A DNA stretch of 49,836 nucleotides. Origin: an uncultured Clostridia bacterium (GTDB lineage Bacteria; Bacillota; Clostridia; TANB77; CAG-508). Position 1 is the first letter of the stretch; every line of letters begins with the position of its first letter. Location: NCBI GenBank assembly GCA_947588945.1, contig CANPZY010000011.1:1-49836 (forward strand), read 5' to 3'. This document shows positions 35,314 through 44,169 of this stretch, piece after piece. The notes beneath the pieces are model-generated. The model was not told the DNA's origin. It saw only the letters and a program-made list of their open reading frames with translations, and searched no databases. The translations under genes were made by a program, and so were the position numbers.

Positions 35314-35737
35314 TTATACAACTGCAAATGTAAGTTCACCTCTTGCAACAACTTTATCATTTACTGTTGCAATTGCTTCTCCAATTCCTATTGGTCCTTT
35401 TTGTTTAATTATTTTTACTTCTAGTTTTAATCTATCACCAGGAACAACCATTTTTTTAAACTTCATTTTATCAATTCCGCCAAATAAAGCATTTTTCCCT
35501 TTATTCTCTTCCACACTTAATATTGCAACTGCCCCTGTTTGAGCTAAACTTTCGGTTATTAATACACCTGGCATTATTGGATTTCCTGGAAAATGTCCTT
35601 TAAAATACCATTCATTTATATCAACATTTTTATATGCAACTGCACTAACTCCGCGGAACATAATCTTCTACTTCATCAATCATTAAGAATGGCTCTCTTT
35701 GTGGTATTATTTTTTTTATTTCTTCTTTATTTAGCAT
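35314..35737 (-). CDS. fabZ: FabZ dehydratase, read through a CGG +1 frameshift
   Basis: ATG at 35735-35737 follows GAGAGGAAAAG. The N-terminal part is typical FabZ ([19 protein letters not shown], residues 10-28). In the standard frame it then reads CGG AGT TAG and stops after 30 residues. Skipping the C at 35653 gives [20 protein letters not shown] and then [20 protein letters not shown], the active-site block with catalytic His and Glu, to the stop at 35314. FabZ proteins have EPG..AVA.KNV at this place, so the Gly is the family residue. 424 bases, 3n+1, 140 residues, the normal length. The alternative short start inside (MFRGVSA, 35661) would lack the first 30 residues of the hot-dog fold. 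Dehydrates 3-hydroxyacyl-ACP; required for fatty-acid elongation. Confidence 0.93.
35651..35653 (-). other. CGG +1 frameshift site 5 (fabZ)
   Basis: In-frame CGG at codon 29 (C at 35653). Context CCG CGG A, followed by AGT TAG in the zero frame; dropping C gives CCG GGA GTT and the complete FabZ. Confidence 0.93.
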
Positions 35738-35822
35738 TACTTTTCCTCTCTTTTTATCAATAATTATTTAATCTAAATCAGTAATCGTAATTCTCCTTAA
35801 ATAACACAAATATAAGCATTAA

Positions 35823-36266
35823 TTATACTATTCTAAACAATGGCTTTCCATATTCAACAGGTTCTCCATCTTTTACGTAAATTTCTGCAACTTCACCATC
35901 AAATTCTGATTCTATCTCGTTCATTAGTTTCATTGCTTCAATAATGCACAAAATATCGCCTTTATTTACTTGACTTCCAACCTCAACATAAGGTTCACTT
36001 GTTGGAGATGGTTTTAAATAAAATGTTCCTACCATTGGAGATTTAACAATGTTGACCTCTTTTACTTCTGTATTAGCTTCTTCGTTATTTTTCTCTCCAG
36101 CTAAATCATTGCTTTCATTATTTTTTACATTTGTTATTTCTTTAATGATGGTATTGTCTTTTTTCTCCATTTTTATTTTTACACCATCTGGAAACTCAAT
36201 GTCTATTGAGCTTAATTTTGAATTTCCCATATCATCCATTAATTGCTTAATTTTCTCGTATTCCAT
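35823..36266 (-). CDS. accB: Biotin carboxyl carrier protein
   Basis: A 147-residue protein: N-terminal helix, acidic/Asn-rich linker, then the biotinyl domain ([20 protein letters not shown] near residues 73-92) with the biotinylated Lys in EAMKLMNEI near 110-118. The birA gene for its modification lies upstream in the same operon. Confidence 0.96.
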   Translation of the reverse strand: MEYEKIKQLMDDMGNSKLSSIDIEFPDGVKIKMEKKDNTIIKEITNVKNNESNDLAGEKNNEEANTEVKEVNIVKSPMVGTFYLKPSPTSEPYVEVGSQVNKGDILCIIEAMKLMNEIESEFDGEVAEIYVKDGEPVEYGKPLFRIV

Positions 36267-36313
36267 TTTTTCCTCCTTAACGATAACATCCTTATATTAT
36301 ACCACTTTTGGGC

Positions 36314-37570
36314 TTAATTTTCAAATTTCTTTAAAATCAAGCTTGCATTATGTCCACCAAATCCTAAAGAATTAGTCATTACATATTTCAAATCCTTTTT
36401 AATATTTTTATTAGGAACTACATTTAAATCACATTCTTCATCTTTTTCTTTATAATTTATTGTTGCTGGTACAAGTGATTTTTCAATAGCTTTTGCACAA
36501 ATTATCGTTTCTACTCCTCCAGCTGCTCCTAGAAGATGACCGGTGTTACTCTTAGTAGAACTTACTAAAAGTTTTTTCTTTATTTCTTCAGGATTTTCTT
36601 CTTTTTCTATTAAACTTTTGATTGCTTTTGTTTCTGTTGCATCATTTAATTTTGTAGATGTTCCATGTGCATTTATGTAATCAATATCTTTTATACTTAT
36701 TTTGCAATCATCTAAAGCTCTTTGCATTGCTCTTGTTGCCCCTTCTCCGCTTGGGTCAGGTGCTGTAATATGATATGCGTCTGTAGTTGCTCCATAACCA
36801 ACAACTTCTGCATAAATCTTAGCATTTCTCTTTTTAGCATGTTCTAGTTCTTCTAATACAACAATTCCTGCTCCTTCACCTATAATAAAACCATTTCTTT
36901 CTTTATCAAAAGGGATTGAAGCTCTATTTGGATCTGTTGAACTTGACAATGCCTTCATATTTTCAAATCCTGCTACGCATGATTCACATACAGCTGCTTC
37001 AGTTCCTCCTGCAAATATTACATCTTCATATCCATATTTAATATTTCTATATGCTTCTCCTATTGCATTTGTTGATGAACTACAAGCTGTAACTATTGAA
37101 ATAGATTCTCCTTTTAATTTTAGTTCAATAGCAATATTTCCAGCTGGCATATTTGCAATTGACATTGGTATAAATAAAGGTGAAACCCTTTTGTTTCCTT
37201 TTTCTTTTAACACAAAACATTCATTTTGAAGTGTTATAACTCCACCAATTCCTGAACTTACAAAGATTCCTATTTTATTAAAATCAGTATTTTCTTCATT
37301 AATTTTGCTGTCTTTCATTGCCTCTTTTGCAGAAACTATTGCAAATTTTATTACTCTATCTAATTTCTTTATTTGCTTAGGCTCAAAATATTTTTCTTCT
37401 TCAAAATTTTTTACTTCTGCTGCAAGTTTCGTTTTAAATTCTGTTGAATCAATTTGAGTTAATGGTGCTATCCCACATCTATTTTCTTCTATGCCTTTCC
37501 ACATTTCTTCAACATTATTACCAATTGGAGTAATTGCTCCCATTCCTGTAATTACAACTCTTCTTTCCAT
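36314..37570 (-). CDS. fabF: 3-oxoacyl-ACP synthase II
   Basis: A 418-residue thiolase-fold enzyme with the Cys-His-His triad: VTACSSSTNAIG near residues 162-173, NAHGTSTKLND near 302-312, and SNTGHLLGAAG near 338-348. Elongates acyl-ACP with malonyl-ACP. Normal length; between fabG and accB. Confidence 0.97.
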   Translation of the reverse strand: MERRVVITGMGAITPIGNNVEEMWKGIEENRCGIAPLTQIDSTEFKTKLAAEVKNFEEEKYFEPKQIKKLDRVIKFAIVSAKEAMKDSKINEENTDFNKIGIFVSSGIGGVITLQNECFVLKEKGNKRVSPLFIPMSIANMPAGNIAIELKLKGESISIVTACSSSTNAIGEAYRNIKYGYEDVIFAGGTEAAVCESCVAGFENMKALSSSTDPNRASIPFDKERNGFIIGEGAGIVVLEELEHAKKRNAKIYAEVVGYGATTDAYHITAPDPSGEGATRAMQRALDDCKISIKDIDYINAHGTSTKLNDATETKAIKSLIEKEENPEEIKKKLLVSSTKSNTGHLLGAAGGVETIICAKAIEKSLVPATINYKEKDEECDLNVVPNKNIKKDLKYVMTNSLGFGGHNASLILKKFEN

Positions 37571-37597
37571 TTTTATTTATTCCAACTTTCTCCTTTC

Positions 37598-38332
37598 TTA
37601 CATTACCATTCCACCATCTACATTTATTACTTGCCCAGTTATATATGAACTATCTTCTGATGCAAGGAATTTAACTGCATTTGCGACATCTTCTGGAGTA
37701 CCAAATCTATTTAATGGTATATTGTTTAAGATTTGTTCTTTTATTTCATCTTTTAAAACTTTTGTCATATCTGTTGTAATGAATCCTGGTGCTATTGCAT
37801 TTACTAAAATATTTCTACTTGCAAGTTCTTTTGCTAAACTTTTTGTAAATCCAATTATTCCGGCTTTTGATGCAGCATAATTAGATTGACCTGCATTTCC
37901 TGATAAACCAACTACTGATGATATATTTATAATTCTTCCTTTTCTTGCTTTTATCATATAATTAACTACATTTTTAGTAACATTAAAAGTTCCAATTAAA
38001 TTGGTATCTATTACTTTTTCAAAATCTTCTTTTTTCATTCTCATTAATAACATATCATTTGTTATACCGGCATTATTAACTAATACATCAATTTGACCAA
38101 ATTTACTAATAATCTCTTTCACAAATCTTTCACAATCATCATAATTTGATACATCTCCTTGTACTGGAAAAATATGAACACCAATGCTTTCAATTTCTTT
38201 TTTTGTATTTAAAAGCTCTTCGTTTTCACTTCTATAATTTAGTGCAATATCATATCCATCTTTTGCAAGTGTAAGAGCTATCTGCTTTCCAATTCCTCTT
38301 GTTGCTCCAGTAATTAAAGCTACTTTACTCAT
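37598..38332 (-). CDS. fabG: 3-oxoacyl-ACP reductase
   Basis: A 244-residue short-chain dehydrogenase: TGATRGIGKQIA near residues 9-20, NNAGITNDML near 87-96, Ser in INISSVVG near 136-143, and catalytic YAASKAGIIG near 153-162. NADPH-dependent reduction of 3-oxoacyl-ACP. In operon with fabD and fabF. Confidence 0.96.
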   Translation of the reverse strand: MSKVALITGATRGIGKQIALTLAKDGYDIALNYRSENEELLNTKKEIESIGVHIFPVQGDVSNYDDCERFVKEIISKFGQIDVLVNNAGITNDMLLMRMKKEDFEKVIDTNLIGTFNVTKNVVNYMIKARKGRIINISSVVGLSGNAGQSNYAASKAGIIGFTKSLAKELASRNILVNAIAPGFITTDMTKVLKDEIKEQILNNIPLNRFGTPEDVANAVKFLASEDSSYITGQVINVDGGMVM

Positions 38333-38413
38333 TTTTCTTATCCTTTCTATATAAAAATTAATTTACTAATTATTCTTTCTATGTATCAATTTAAAGCTAA
38401 CTATACTTCCTAA

Positions 38414-39349
38414 TTAACTTTTTAAATTTTCAACTACACTTTCATAAGTTTCTACATTATTTATATTAAAAATATCAACTTCTTTTTCTGTTCCTAATCT
38501 TTTAACAAAACCTGATAAGTTCTTCTTAGGACCAATTTCAATAAATGTGTCAATCCCATAATCAATCATTGTTTCAAGGCTTTTCTTAAATTTTACAGGG
38601 CTTATTATATGTTTTGCTAAAATATCTTTTACATCATCACCATCTTTATAAATTTCTCCATCAATGTTTTTTACAACTGGTGTTTCAAATTTATTTATTT
38701 TTATATGTTCTAATTCTTTTCTTAAAGCATTTGAAGCTTGTATAAGTTTTTCTGTATGAAATGGTGCTGATGTGTTTAACCTTATAACCTTTTTAACTCC
38801 CATGTCCTTAGCAATAAATTCAGCTTGCTCTATAGCTTTCTTTTCTCCAGAAATTACTGTATTACCTGTAGTATTAAAATTGACTGGAACTACAAATCCA
38901 TCAGTTACTTTTTTGCAAATTTCTATAACATTTTCTTCTGTTGTTCCTAAAATAGATGTCATTGCCCAATCTCCTTTAGGAACATAATTTTGCATATATT
39001 CTCCTCTTTTTTGCACAAGTTTTATTCCGTCTTCATAATCTAACGCTTTGCTATAAATTAGACTTGTATATTCGCCTAAACTTAGCCCACAAGATATTTC
39101 TGCTTTTATATTTTTTTCTTTCAATAATTCTAAGATTGCTAAACTCATAGTTAAAATGCAAATTTGAGTATATTTAGTTTGATTTAAGACTTCTTCTGGT
39201 CCTTCAAAACTTATCTCAGCCACATTAATTCCTGTTAATTCTTGAACTTTATCATATATTTTTTTTACTGCACTAAATTTTTCATATAAATCTTTACCCA
39301 TTCCAACGTTTTGAGAACCTTGACCTGGAAATAAAAATCCTATTTTCAT
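38414..39349 (-). CDS. fabD: Malonyl-CoA:ACP transacylase
   Basis: A 311-residue acyltransferase: FLFPGQGSQNVGMG near residues 5-18, active Ser in CGLSLGEYTSLI near 84-95, conserved Arg near 116 (QKRGEYMQ), His in SAPFHTEKL near 193-201. Loads malonyl groups onto ACP. No acpP or fabH lies in this operon. Confidence 0.95.
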   Translation of the reverse strand: MKIGFLFPGQGSQNVGMGKDLYEKFSAVKKIYDKVQELTGINVAEISFEGPEEVLNQTKYTQICILTMSLAILELLKEKNIKAEISCGLSLGEYTSLIYSKALDYEDGIKLVQKRGEYMQNYVPKGDWAMTSILGTTEENVIEICKKVTDGFVVPVNFNTTGNTVISGEKKAIEQAEFIAKDMGVKKVIRLNTSAPFHTEKLIQASNALRKELEHIKINKFETPVVKNIDGEIYKDGDDVKDILAKHIISPVKFKKSLETMIDYGIDTFIEIGPKKNLSGFVKRLGTEKEVDIFNINNVETYESVVENLKS

Positions 39350-39450
39350 TTTTTATTTAATATTCCTTCCTATATCTTTATTCTTTGCCTCAAATAATGC
39401 TACTCTTATATCTATTATTAATTAATGCTAACTTTAAATTATTTATAAAA

Positions 39451-40041
39451 TTATAATATATTTTCTCTATTTAAAAATCTTTCAAATCTATTGCAAAACT
39501 CAGATATTATCAAATCATTATTTACTTTTATTTTGTATTCTTTATAAATTGAAGTTGCAGAATATTTTATATCTTCTTCAAAGTCTTTTTTCGTAATATT
39601 TATGCCTACTCCGATAACTAATATCTTTACATCTTCTCCGCTAAGCTTAGTTTCAGTTAATATTCCACCAACTTTTCTTTTATTTATAATCAAGTCATTA
39701 GGTGGTTTTATTTCTATTTCAACTTTATAAAAATCGTGAAATATGTCAACAAATATCTTTGCAATTTCTTTAGTTACATTTTTAAGCTTATCAGCCTTGC
39801 AATCTGGAAAAATCACAATAGAAAAAGCAATATTTCCTTTTTGAGAAGTATACCAATTCCTACCATGAGTTCCAACTCCTGCAGTTTGCACATCTGCTAA
39901 AATAATAGTTCCATTTTTTAATTCTTTATGGCCTTCAATTCTTCTCCAAACTTCCTTTTGAGTTGAATCTATTTCATCATAATAATAAATTTCTTTTCCA
40001 ATAACCTTTGAAACTAATCCGTCTAATTCTATTCTTTTCAA
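39451..40041 (-). CDS. birA: Biotin--[acetyl-CoA-carboxylase] ligase, no HTH domain
   Basis: A 196-residue ligase: YYYDEIDSTQKEVWR near residues 19-33, AGVGTHGRNWYTSQKGNIAFS near 54-74 (the biotin/ATP loop, here GVGTHGR in place of the common GRGRxGR), PPNDLIINKRKVGGIL near 114-129. It lacks the N-terminal DNA-binding domain of group II BirA, so it modifies AccB but does not act as a repressor. Second gene of the operon. Confidence 0.9.
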   Translation of the reverse strand: MKRIELDGLVSKVIGKEIYYYDEIDSTQKEVWRRIEGHKELKNGTIILADVQTAGVGTHGRNWYTSQKGNIAFSIVIFPDCKADKLKNVTKEIAKIFVDIFHDFYKVEIEIKPPNDLIINKRKVGGILTETKLSGEDVKILVIGVGINITKKDFEEDIKYSATSIYKEYKIKVNNDLIISEFCNRFERFLNRENIL

Positions 40042-40069
40042 GACATTCTCCTTTTATAATAGTTAATTT

Positions 40070-41776
40070 TTACATTACTGTTTTTATTTCTTCTTGTCTT
40101 TTTATTTTTGAAGTAGTTGTTTTTATTAAAGGAGTTTCTGTAATCATAATTTTTCTAATTGCTTTATATTGAGGCATTTCCTTATTAATTTCTTTTATTT
40201 TTGCATTTAATGCATTAAAAATTTCTTCATCTGTCTTAATTTTGTATGCTTCCATCATTATCTTTCTGTCAAATACTATTTTTACGCAAATTCTAATATC
40301 ATCTTCTGAGTTTTTATTTGGCACACCATAGATAAATGATTCTTTAATTCCTTCTATTCTATTTACTAGATTTTCCATTTCCTCTGGGAAAATATTTTTA
40401 CCATTTTTTAATACAATAACGCTTTTCTTTCTTCCACAGATGAAAATGTAACCATCTTCATCTATTTTAGCTAAATCACCTGTATGAAACCATCCATCTA
40501 CAATAGCTTTTTGAGTTTCTTCTTCATTTTCAAAATACTCTAGCATAACATTAGGACCTTTTACTACTAGCTCACCGATTCCTTCCTCATTAACATCTTC
40601 TAATCTAGCTTTTATATGTGGAAGCGTTTTTCCTATTGAACCTAATCTATGATTTTCCTTTGTTTCAACTCCAATAACAGGTGATGTTTCAGTAAGTCCA
40701 TATCCTTGAAGCAAGTTTATTCCTAAATCTCTATATCCTTTTTGAACACTTGGATCTAATGCAGCAGCTCCACTAATTAATATTCTAATATGTCCACCAA
40801 ACGCTTTATGTATATCTTTAAAAATTTTCTGCTTTTCTTCCATAGATTTGTCTTTGCTTTTTTCTATTAACTCTTCTATTGCTTCTTTCTTTCCTTCTTT
40901 TTGCAAAGTCTTCATTAAATTTTTATAAATGCCTTCATAAATTGCTGGAACCGATGACATAAATGTAATTTTGTATTCATTCAAGTTATCTAAAATATGT
41001 CTAATTCCATCACAGAAAGATGTTTGGCAACCGCTATATAATGAAAATAAAAATCCTACTGTGCACTCAAACACATGATGTAATGGTAAAAATGATAACA
41101 TTCTATCATCTGAATTTACATCTAATGCTGATGCTATATCCATTAAATTACTACATATATTTTTATGTGAAAGTGCTACAACTTTTGATTTTGATGTTGT
41201 ACCTGATGTAAATAGCATAATATTCATTTTATTTGGACTAATTTTTGCATCTAAAAATTTTCTATCTCCATCTTTTATAAGTTTATTTCCTTTTTTTATT
41301 AATTCTTTTTCTGAATAAACTCCTTCTTTGTTAACTTCTTCATCCATTGAAATTAGTCTTTTTAAATTTCCAGTTCCAACTGCAACTATTTTTTTCAAAG
41401 ATGCTTCATATTGTTTTGAATAAAATATTGCTTCAATTCCAGACCTTTCTATTAGGCTTTTTAGTTCATTTTCTGGTAATGCTTTGTCTAATGGAACAAC
41501 TATACCTGTACCACATACAACAGATAAATAAGCAATTTCCCATTCATATCTATTTTCGCCTATAACACCTATTCTTTTACCTTTAAGTCCCATATTAATT
41601 AATGCTGTTCCTAAACTGTCAACCATTTCTTTAACTTCTTTATGTGTTATTATTTTATATCTTTTCTTTTCATCATCTATTTCTGATATTCTAATTTTGT
41701 ATGCTGGTTTATCACCATATAAATTACTTGTCTTTTCTAACATATCTTTTAAATCTGTTATTTTTAAATTTTCCAT
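40070..41776 (-). CDS. Long-chain acyl-CoA synthetase, operon-linked paralogue
   Basis: A 568-residue ANL enzyme: MLFTSGTTSKSKV near residues 188-200, LLQGYGLTETSPV near 354-366, GWFHTGDLA near 433-441, CGRKKSVIVLKNGKNI near 451-466, terminal Lys in TTTSKIKRQ. About half identical in look to the enzyme at 15778-17643. Being the first gene of the fatty-acid operon, it may recycle free fatty acids into acyl-ACP or acyl-CoA. Confidence 0.88.
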   Translation of the reverse strand: MENLKITDLKDMLEKTSNLYGDKPAYKIRISEIDDEKKRYKIITHKEVKEMVDSLGTALINMGLKGKRIGVIGENRYEWEIAYLSVVCGTGIVVPLDKALPENELKSLIERSGIEAIFYSKQYEASLKKIVAVGTGNLKRLISMDEEVNKEGVYSEKELIKKGNKLIKDGDRKFLDAKISPNKMNIMLFTSGTTSKSKVVALSHKNICSNLMDIASALDVNSDDRMLSFLPLHHVFECTVGFLFSLYSGCQTSFCDGIRHILDNLNEYKITFMSSVPAIYEGIYKNLMKTLQKEGKKEAIEELIEKSKDKSMEEKQKIFKDIHKAFGGHIRILISGAAALDPSVQKGYRDLGINLLQGYGLTETSPVIGVETKENHRLGSIGKTLPHIKARLEDVNEEGIGELVVKGPNVMLEYFENEEETQKAIVDGWFHTGDLAKIDEDGYIFICGRKKSVIVLKNGKNIFPEEMENLVNRIEGIKESFIYGVPNKNSEDDIRICVKIVFDRKIMMEAYKIKTDEEIFNALNAKIKEINKEMPQYKAIRKIMITETPLIKTTTSKIKRQEEIKTVM

Positions 41777-41879
41777 ATTAACCTCACATTATATTTTCAT
41801 AAGTTTTTTATATTGTATCATAAATTATATAACTTTTCATCAATTTTATAAATGGACTGATAAGTCGGTATAAAAAAAG

Positions 41880-41924
41880 GAAAAATACAATAATTGTGCA
41901 TTTTAGCAAACTATTGTATTTTTC
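41880..41924 (-). terminator. Terminator of sigK
   Basis: GAAAAATACAATA (41880-41892) pairs perfectly with TATTGTATTTTTC (41912-41924), with extra TTG/CAA pairing in the loop. On the minus strand it is followed by CCTTTTTTT. It closes the sigK transcript before the fatty-acid operon. Confidence 0.85.
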
Positions 41925-41940
41925 ACTATTAAACTATTTT

Positions 41941-42300
41941 TTAATTATTTAATTCTTTTGATAATTTTCCTATTGCTTTTGTTTCAATCCTTGATACATA
42001 AGAACGTGATATTCCCATGCTTTTAGCTATTTCATTTTGAGTTTTAGGCTCATTTCCATTTAATCCAAACCTTAATTCAATTATTGTTCTTTCTCTTTCT
42101 TTTAAGATTTTTTTTATTTTTTCATATAATTTTTTTATTCTTAATTTTAATTCAATTTCTTCTTCAATCGGTCTATCTTCATTTTCTAAAATTTCTTTTA
42201 AAGTAATTGTATTATCATCTTTATCTTTTCCTATTGGTTCATCTAAATAAACCTCTGCACTTAATTTTTTTATTGACCTTAAATACATTAATATTTCATT
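41941..42300 (-). CDS. sigK: Sigma-K, C-terminal part (interrupted gene)
   Basis: The host frame from AAT (42298-42300) gives NEILMYLRSIKKLSAEVYLD, then a linker and region 4 (ERERTIIELRFGLNG, TQNEIAKSMGISRSYVSRIE) to the stop at 41941. This is the SpoIIIC half of the mother-cell sporulation sigma factor. The N-terminal half lies at 45335-45677. Joining the two at the shared AATG keeps the frame (CIDNEILM, exactly the SigK family sequence) and gives about 232 residues. Cut by the mini-skin element. Confidence 0.93.
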   Translation of the reverse strand, partial: NEILMYLRSIKKLSAEVYLDEPIGKDKDDNTITLKEILENEDRPIEEEIELKLRIKKLYEKIKKILKERERTIIELRFGLNGNEPKTQNEIAKSMGISRSYVSRIETKAIGKLSKELNN

Positions 42301-43987
42301 TGCAGTTATCACCAGTTGGAAAGTTATCTTTTTTTATATTTCCACTACCAACAAAGTTAATAGTAATATCTTCGCCATCAGTTGTAATTGAGCTTACTAA
42401 TAGTTTAATCATATTTCTTCTTGTATTCAAATCTAGTATATCAAATGACTGAAAATAGGTGTCTAATACATTAAGCAGTAAATCAGTTGTTTCTTTACTA
42501 TTTACTTCATTATAATTAGTTAACTCTTTTACTTGATTTTCTAGGTCTACATTTGTCTTTTTCAATTTTTTTATTTCATTTTGTATGTCATCAAGTAATT
42601 TTATATCTACATATTTAATTTTTTTTAACAATAAAGCTATATCTTTTTCATTTTTACTAATTATAGATTTTAATGTTTTTATCTCTTCATTCTGTTTATT
42701 CTCTTTATTAAATGTATTTGACGATATATTCTTTAGTGCTTTATAAAGACTTAATGTAGACACATCTATTTTTTTTATTTCCTCTAATACTAAATCATCT
42801 GCTTCAAGTCCATTGATATTTTTACACTGACATTTTTGTTTTTTACTCTTATCTTTAAGCTCACAAATATAATCAAATTTTCTGCGTCCAAACTCATCTA
42901 CTAAATTACTTCTTAATTTTGCTCTCATAAATGAACCACAATGTGAACAACGTAAAATTCCCGATAAAATGCAATTACTTACACTAGGTTTACGATATTT
43001 CATATCACTTTTTTCATATAAAATATTTTGTACTTCAACCCATTCTTTGCCTGATATAATTCCCTTGTGTTTTCCAATAGCAACAACCCAATCACTATAA
43101 TCTTTTTTTACAATTTGATTCTTTTTCTTCTCAGTTTTGTTATACACCATCAAACCATAAGTACCATTAAAATCTTTTTCATCTGCATATATTTCCATAT
43201 CAAATTGTTTAAAATATTCCAATATATCACTATCAGCCATTGCATAAACTGGATTTGTTAGTATGTTTTTTAAGCTCCACCTAGTGTACAATTTACCATT
43301 TTTGGTTTTTATATCATTTTGTATTGTATACGTCTCAAGCTTAGTCTGAGACTTTAGTTCTCTCATTTTATCAAATAAAATTTTTACAACTTTTACTTCT
43401 TCATTTATAGGTGATAACTTATATAATCTTCTTTTTTTACCATCTATTGTTACATTTTCTATTTGTTGTGATTTGAAACCTGTAGGAGTTGTTCCACCAA
43501 GCCATCGACCTGTTTTTGCAAGCTCTAACATATTATCTCTAATACGTTCTGCAATTGTATCACGCTCTAGTTGTGCAAATACTGAAATCATAAACATCAT
43601 AGCACGCCCTGTCGGTGTTACATTTTCGATACTTTCTGTAGCTGATAGAAAAGACACATCATAATTATCAAGTTCAATTACTAAATTACTAAAATCTGAT
43701 ACATTACGACTAATTCTATCTAATTTGTAGAAAGCAATAGCTTTTATCTTATTATCTCTTACATCTTGTAACAATTTCTGAAAATCCGGTCTATTTGTGT
43801 TATAACCTGTAAAACCTTCGTCTTCATAAATTAATATATCATTTTCCAAATCAATATCTGCAAAAGTTAATTCTATCTTTCTTTTGCAAGCTTCTATTTG
43901 ATTGTGTGTGCTTTCTCCTTTACCTGTAAATTTTGATTTACGAGAATATATTGCTATCTTTCTATTATCTTGTTTTGCAATTTTCAT
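42296..43987 (-). CDS. spoIVCA: Large serine recombinase, SpoIVCA-like
   Basis: A 563-residue recombinase. Resolvase domain: catalytic Ser in IAIYSRKSKFTGKG near residue 15, GFTGYNTNRPDFQKLL near 57-72, RISRNVSDFSNL near 91-102. A recombinase domain follows near 165-265, then a zinc ribbon (CSHCGSFMRAK, CELKD, KCQC) near 345-385 and a C-terminal coiled coil. It should excise the mini-skin in the mother cell. Its stop codon TGA spans the att junction: TG from the core, A from host sigK; after excision the circular form would lose this stop. Confidence 0.94.
   Translation of the reverse strand: MKIAKQDNRKIAIYSRKSKFTGKGESTHNQIEACKRKIELTFADIDLENDILIYEDEGFTGYNTNRPDFQKLLQDVRDNKIKAIAFYKLDRISRNVSDFSNLVIELDNYDVSFLSATESIENVTPTGRAMMFMISVFAQLERDTIAERIRDNMLELAKTGRWLGGTTPTGFKSQQIENVTIDGKKRRLYKLSPINEEVKVVKILFDKMRELKSQTKLETYTIQNDIKTKNGKLYTRWSLKNILTNPVYAMADSDILEYFKQFDMEIYADEKDFNGTYGLMVYNKTEKKKNQIVKKDYSDWVVAIGKHKGIISGKEWVEVQNILYEKSDMKYRKPSVSNCILSGILRCSHCGSFMRAKLRSNLVDEFGRRKFDYICELKDKSKKQKCQCKNINGLEADDLVLEEIKKIDVSTLSLYKALKNISSNTFNKENKQNEEIKTLKSIISKNEKDIALLLKKIKYVDIKLLDDIQNEIKKLKKTNVDLENQVKELTNYNEVNSKETTDLLLNVLDTYFQSFDILDLNTRRNMIKLLVSSITTDGEDITINFVGSGNIKKDNFPTGDNCK
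42297..42300. promoter_or_regulatory. Mini-skin attachment core, sigK C-terminal side
   Basis: Shared core AATG (minus strand). Next to it inside the element lies TCACCAGTTGGAAA (42309-42322), an inverted arm matching 13 of 14 bases of the arm at the other end (45315-45328). Confidence 0.8.
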
Positions 43988-44097
43988 ATCTCATAATTCC
44001 TTTCCAGTAAAGTGATGTTTTAAATAATATATTACATCATAATATAAAAATGCATTAATATTTAAAGTTAATTTCCATCACATATAAAAAAAGAAAA

Positions 44098-44127
44098 AAA
44101 CGCCAAACCATAACTGATTTGACGTTT
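44098..44127 (-). terminator. Terminator of the element-borne sigma factor gene
   Basis: AAACGCCAAA (44098-44107) pairs with TTTGACGTTT (44118-44127) with one mismatch; on the minus strand it is followed by a long T-rich run. Ends the sigma gene before the recombinase. Confidence 0.8.
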
Positions 44128-44169
44128 ATTAGAAGTGCACTTAATTGAATAAAAATCAATGATTGCTTC

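Noticed and set aside
35314..35661. A shorter fabZ starting at an internal ATG (MFRGVSA)
   Set aside because: It would miss the conserved [14 protein letters not shown] segment that is present in the zero frame behind a proper ribosome-binding site and start.
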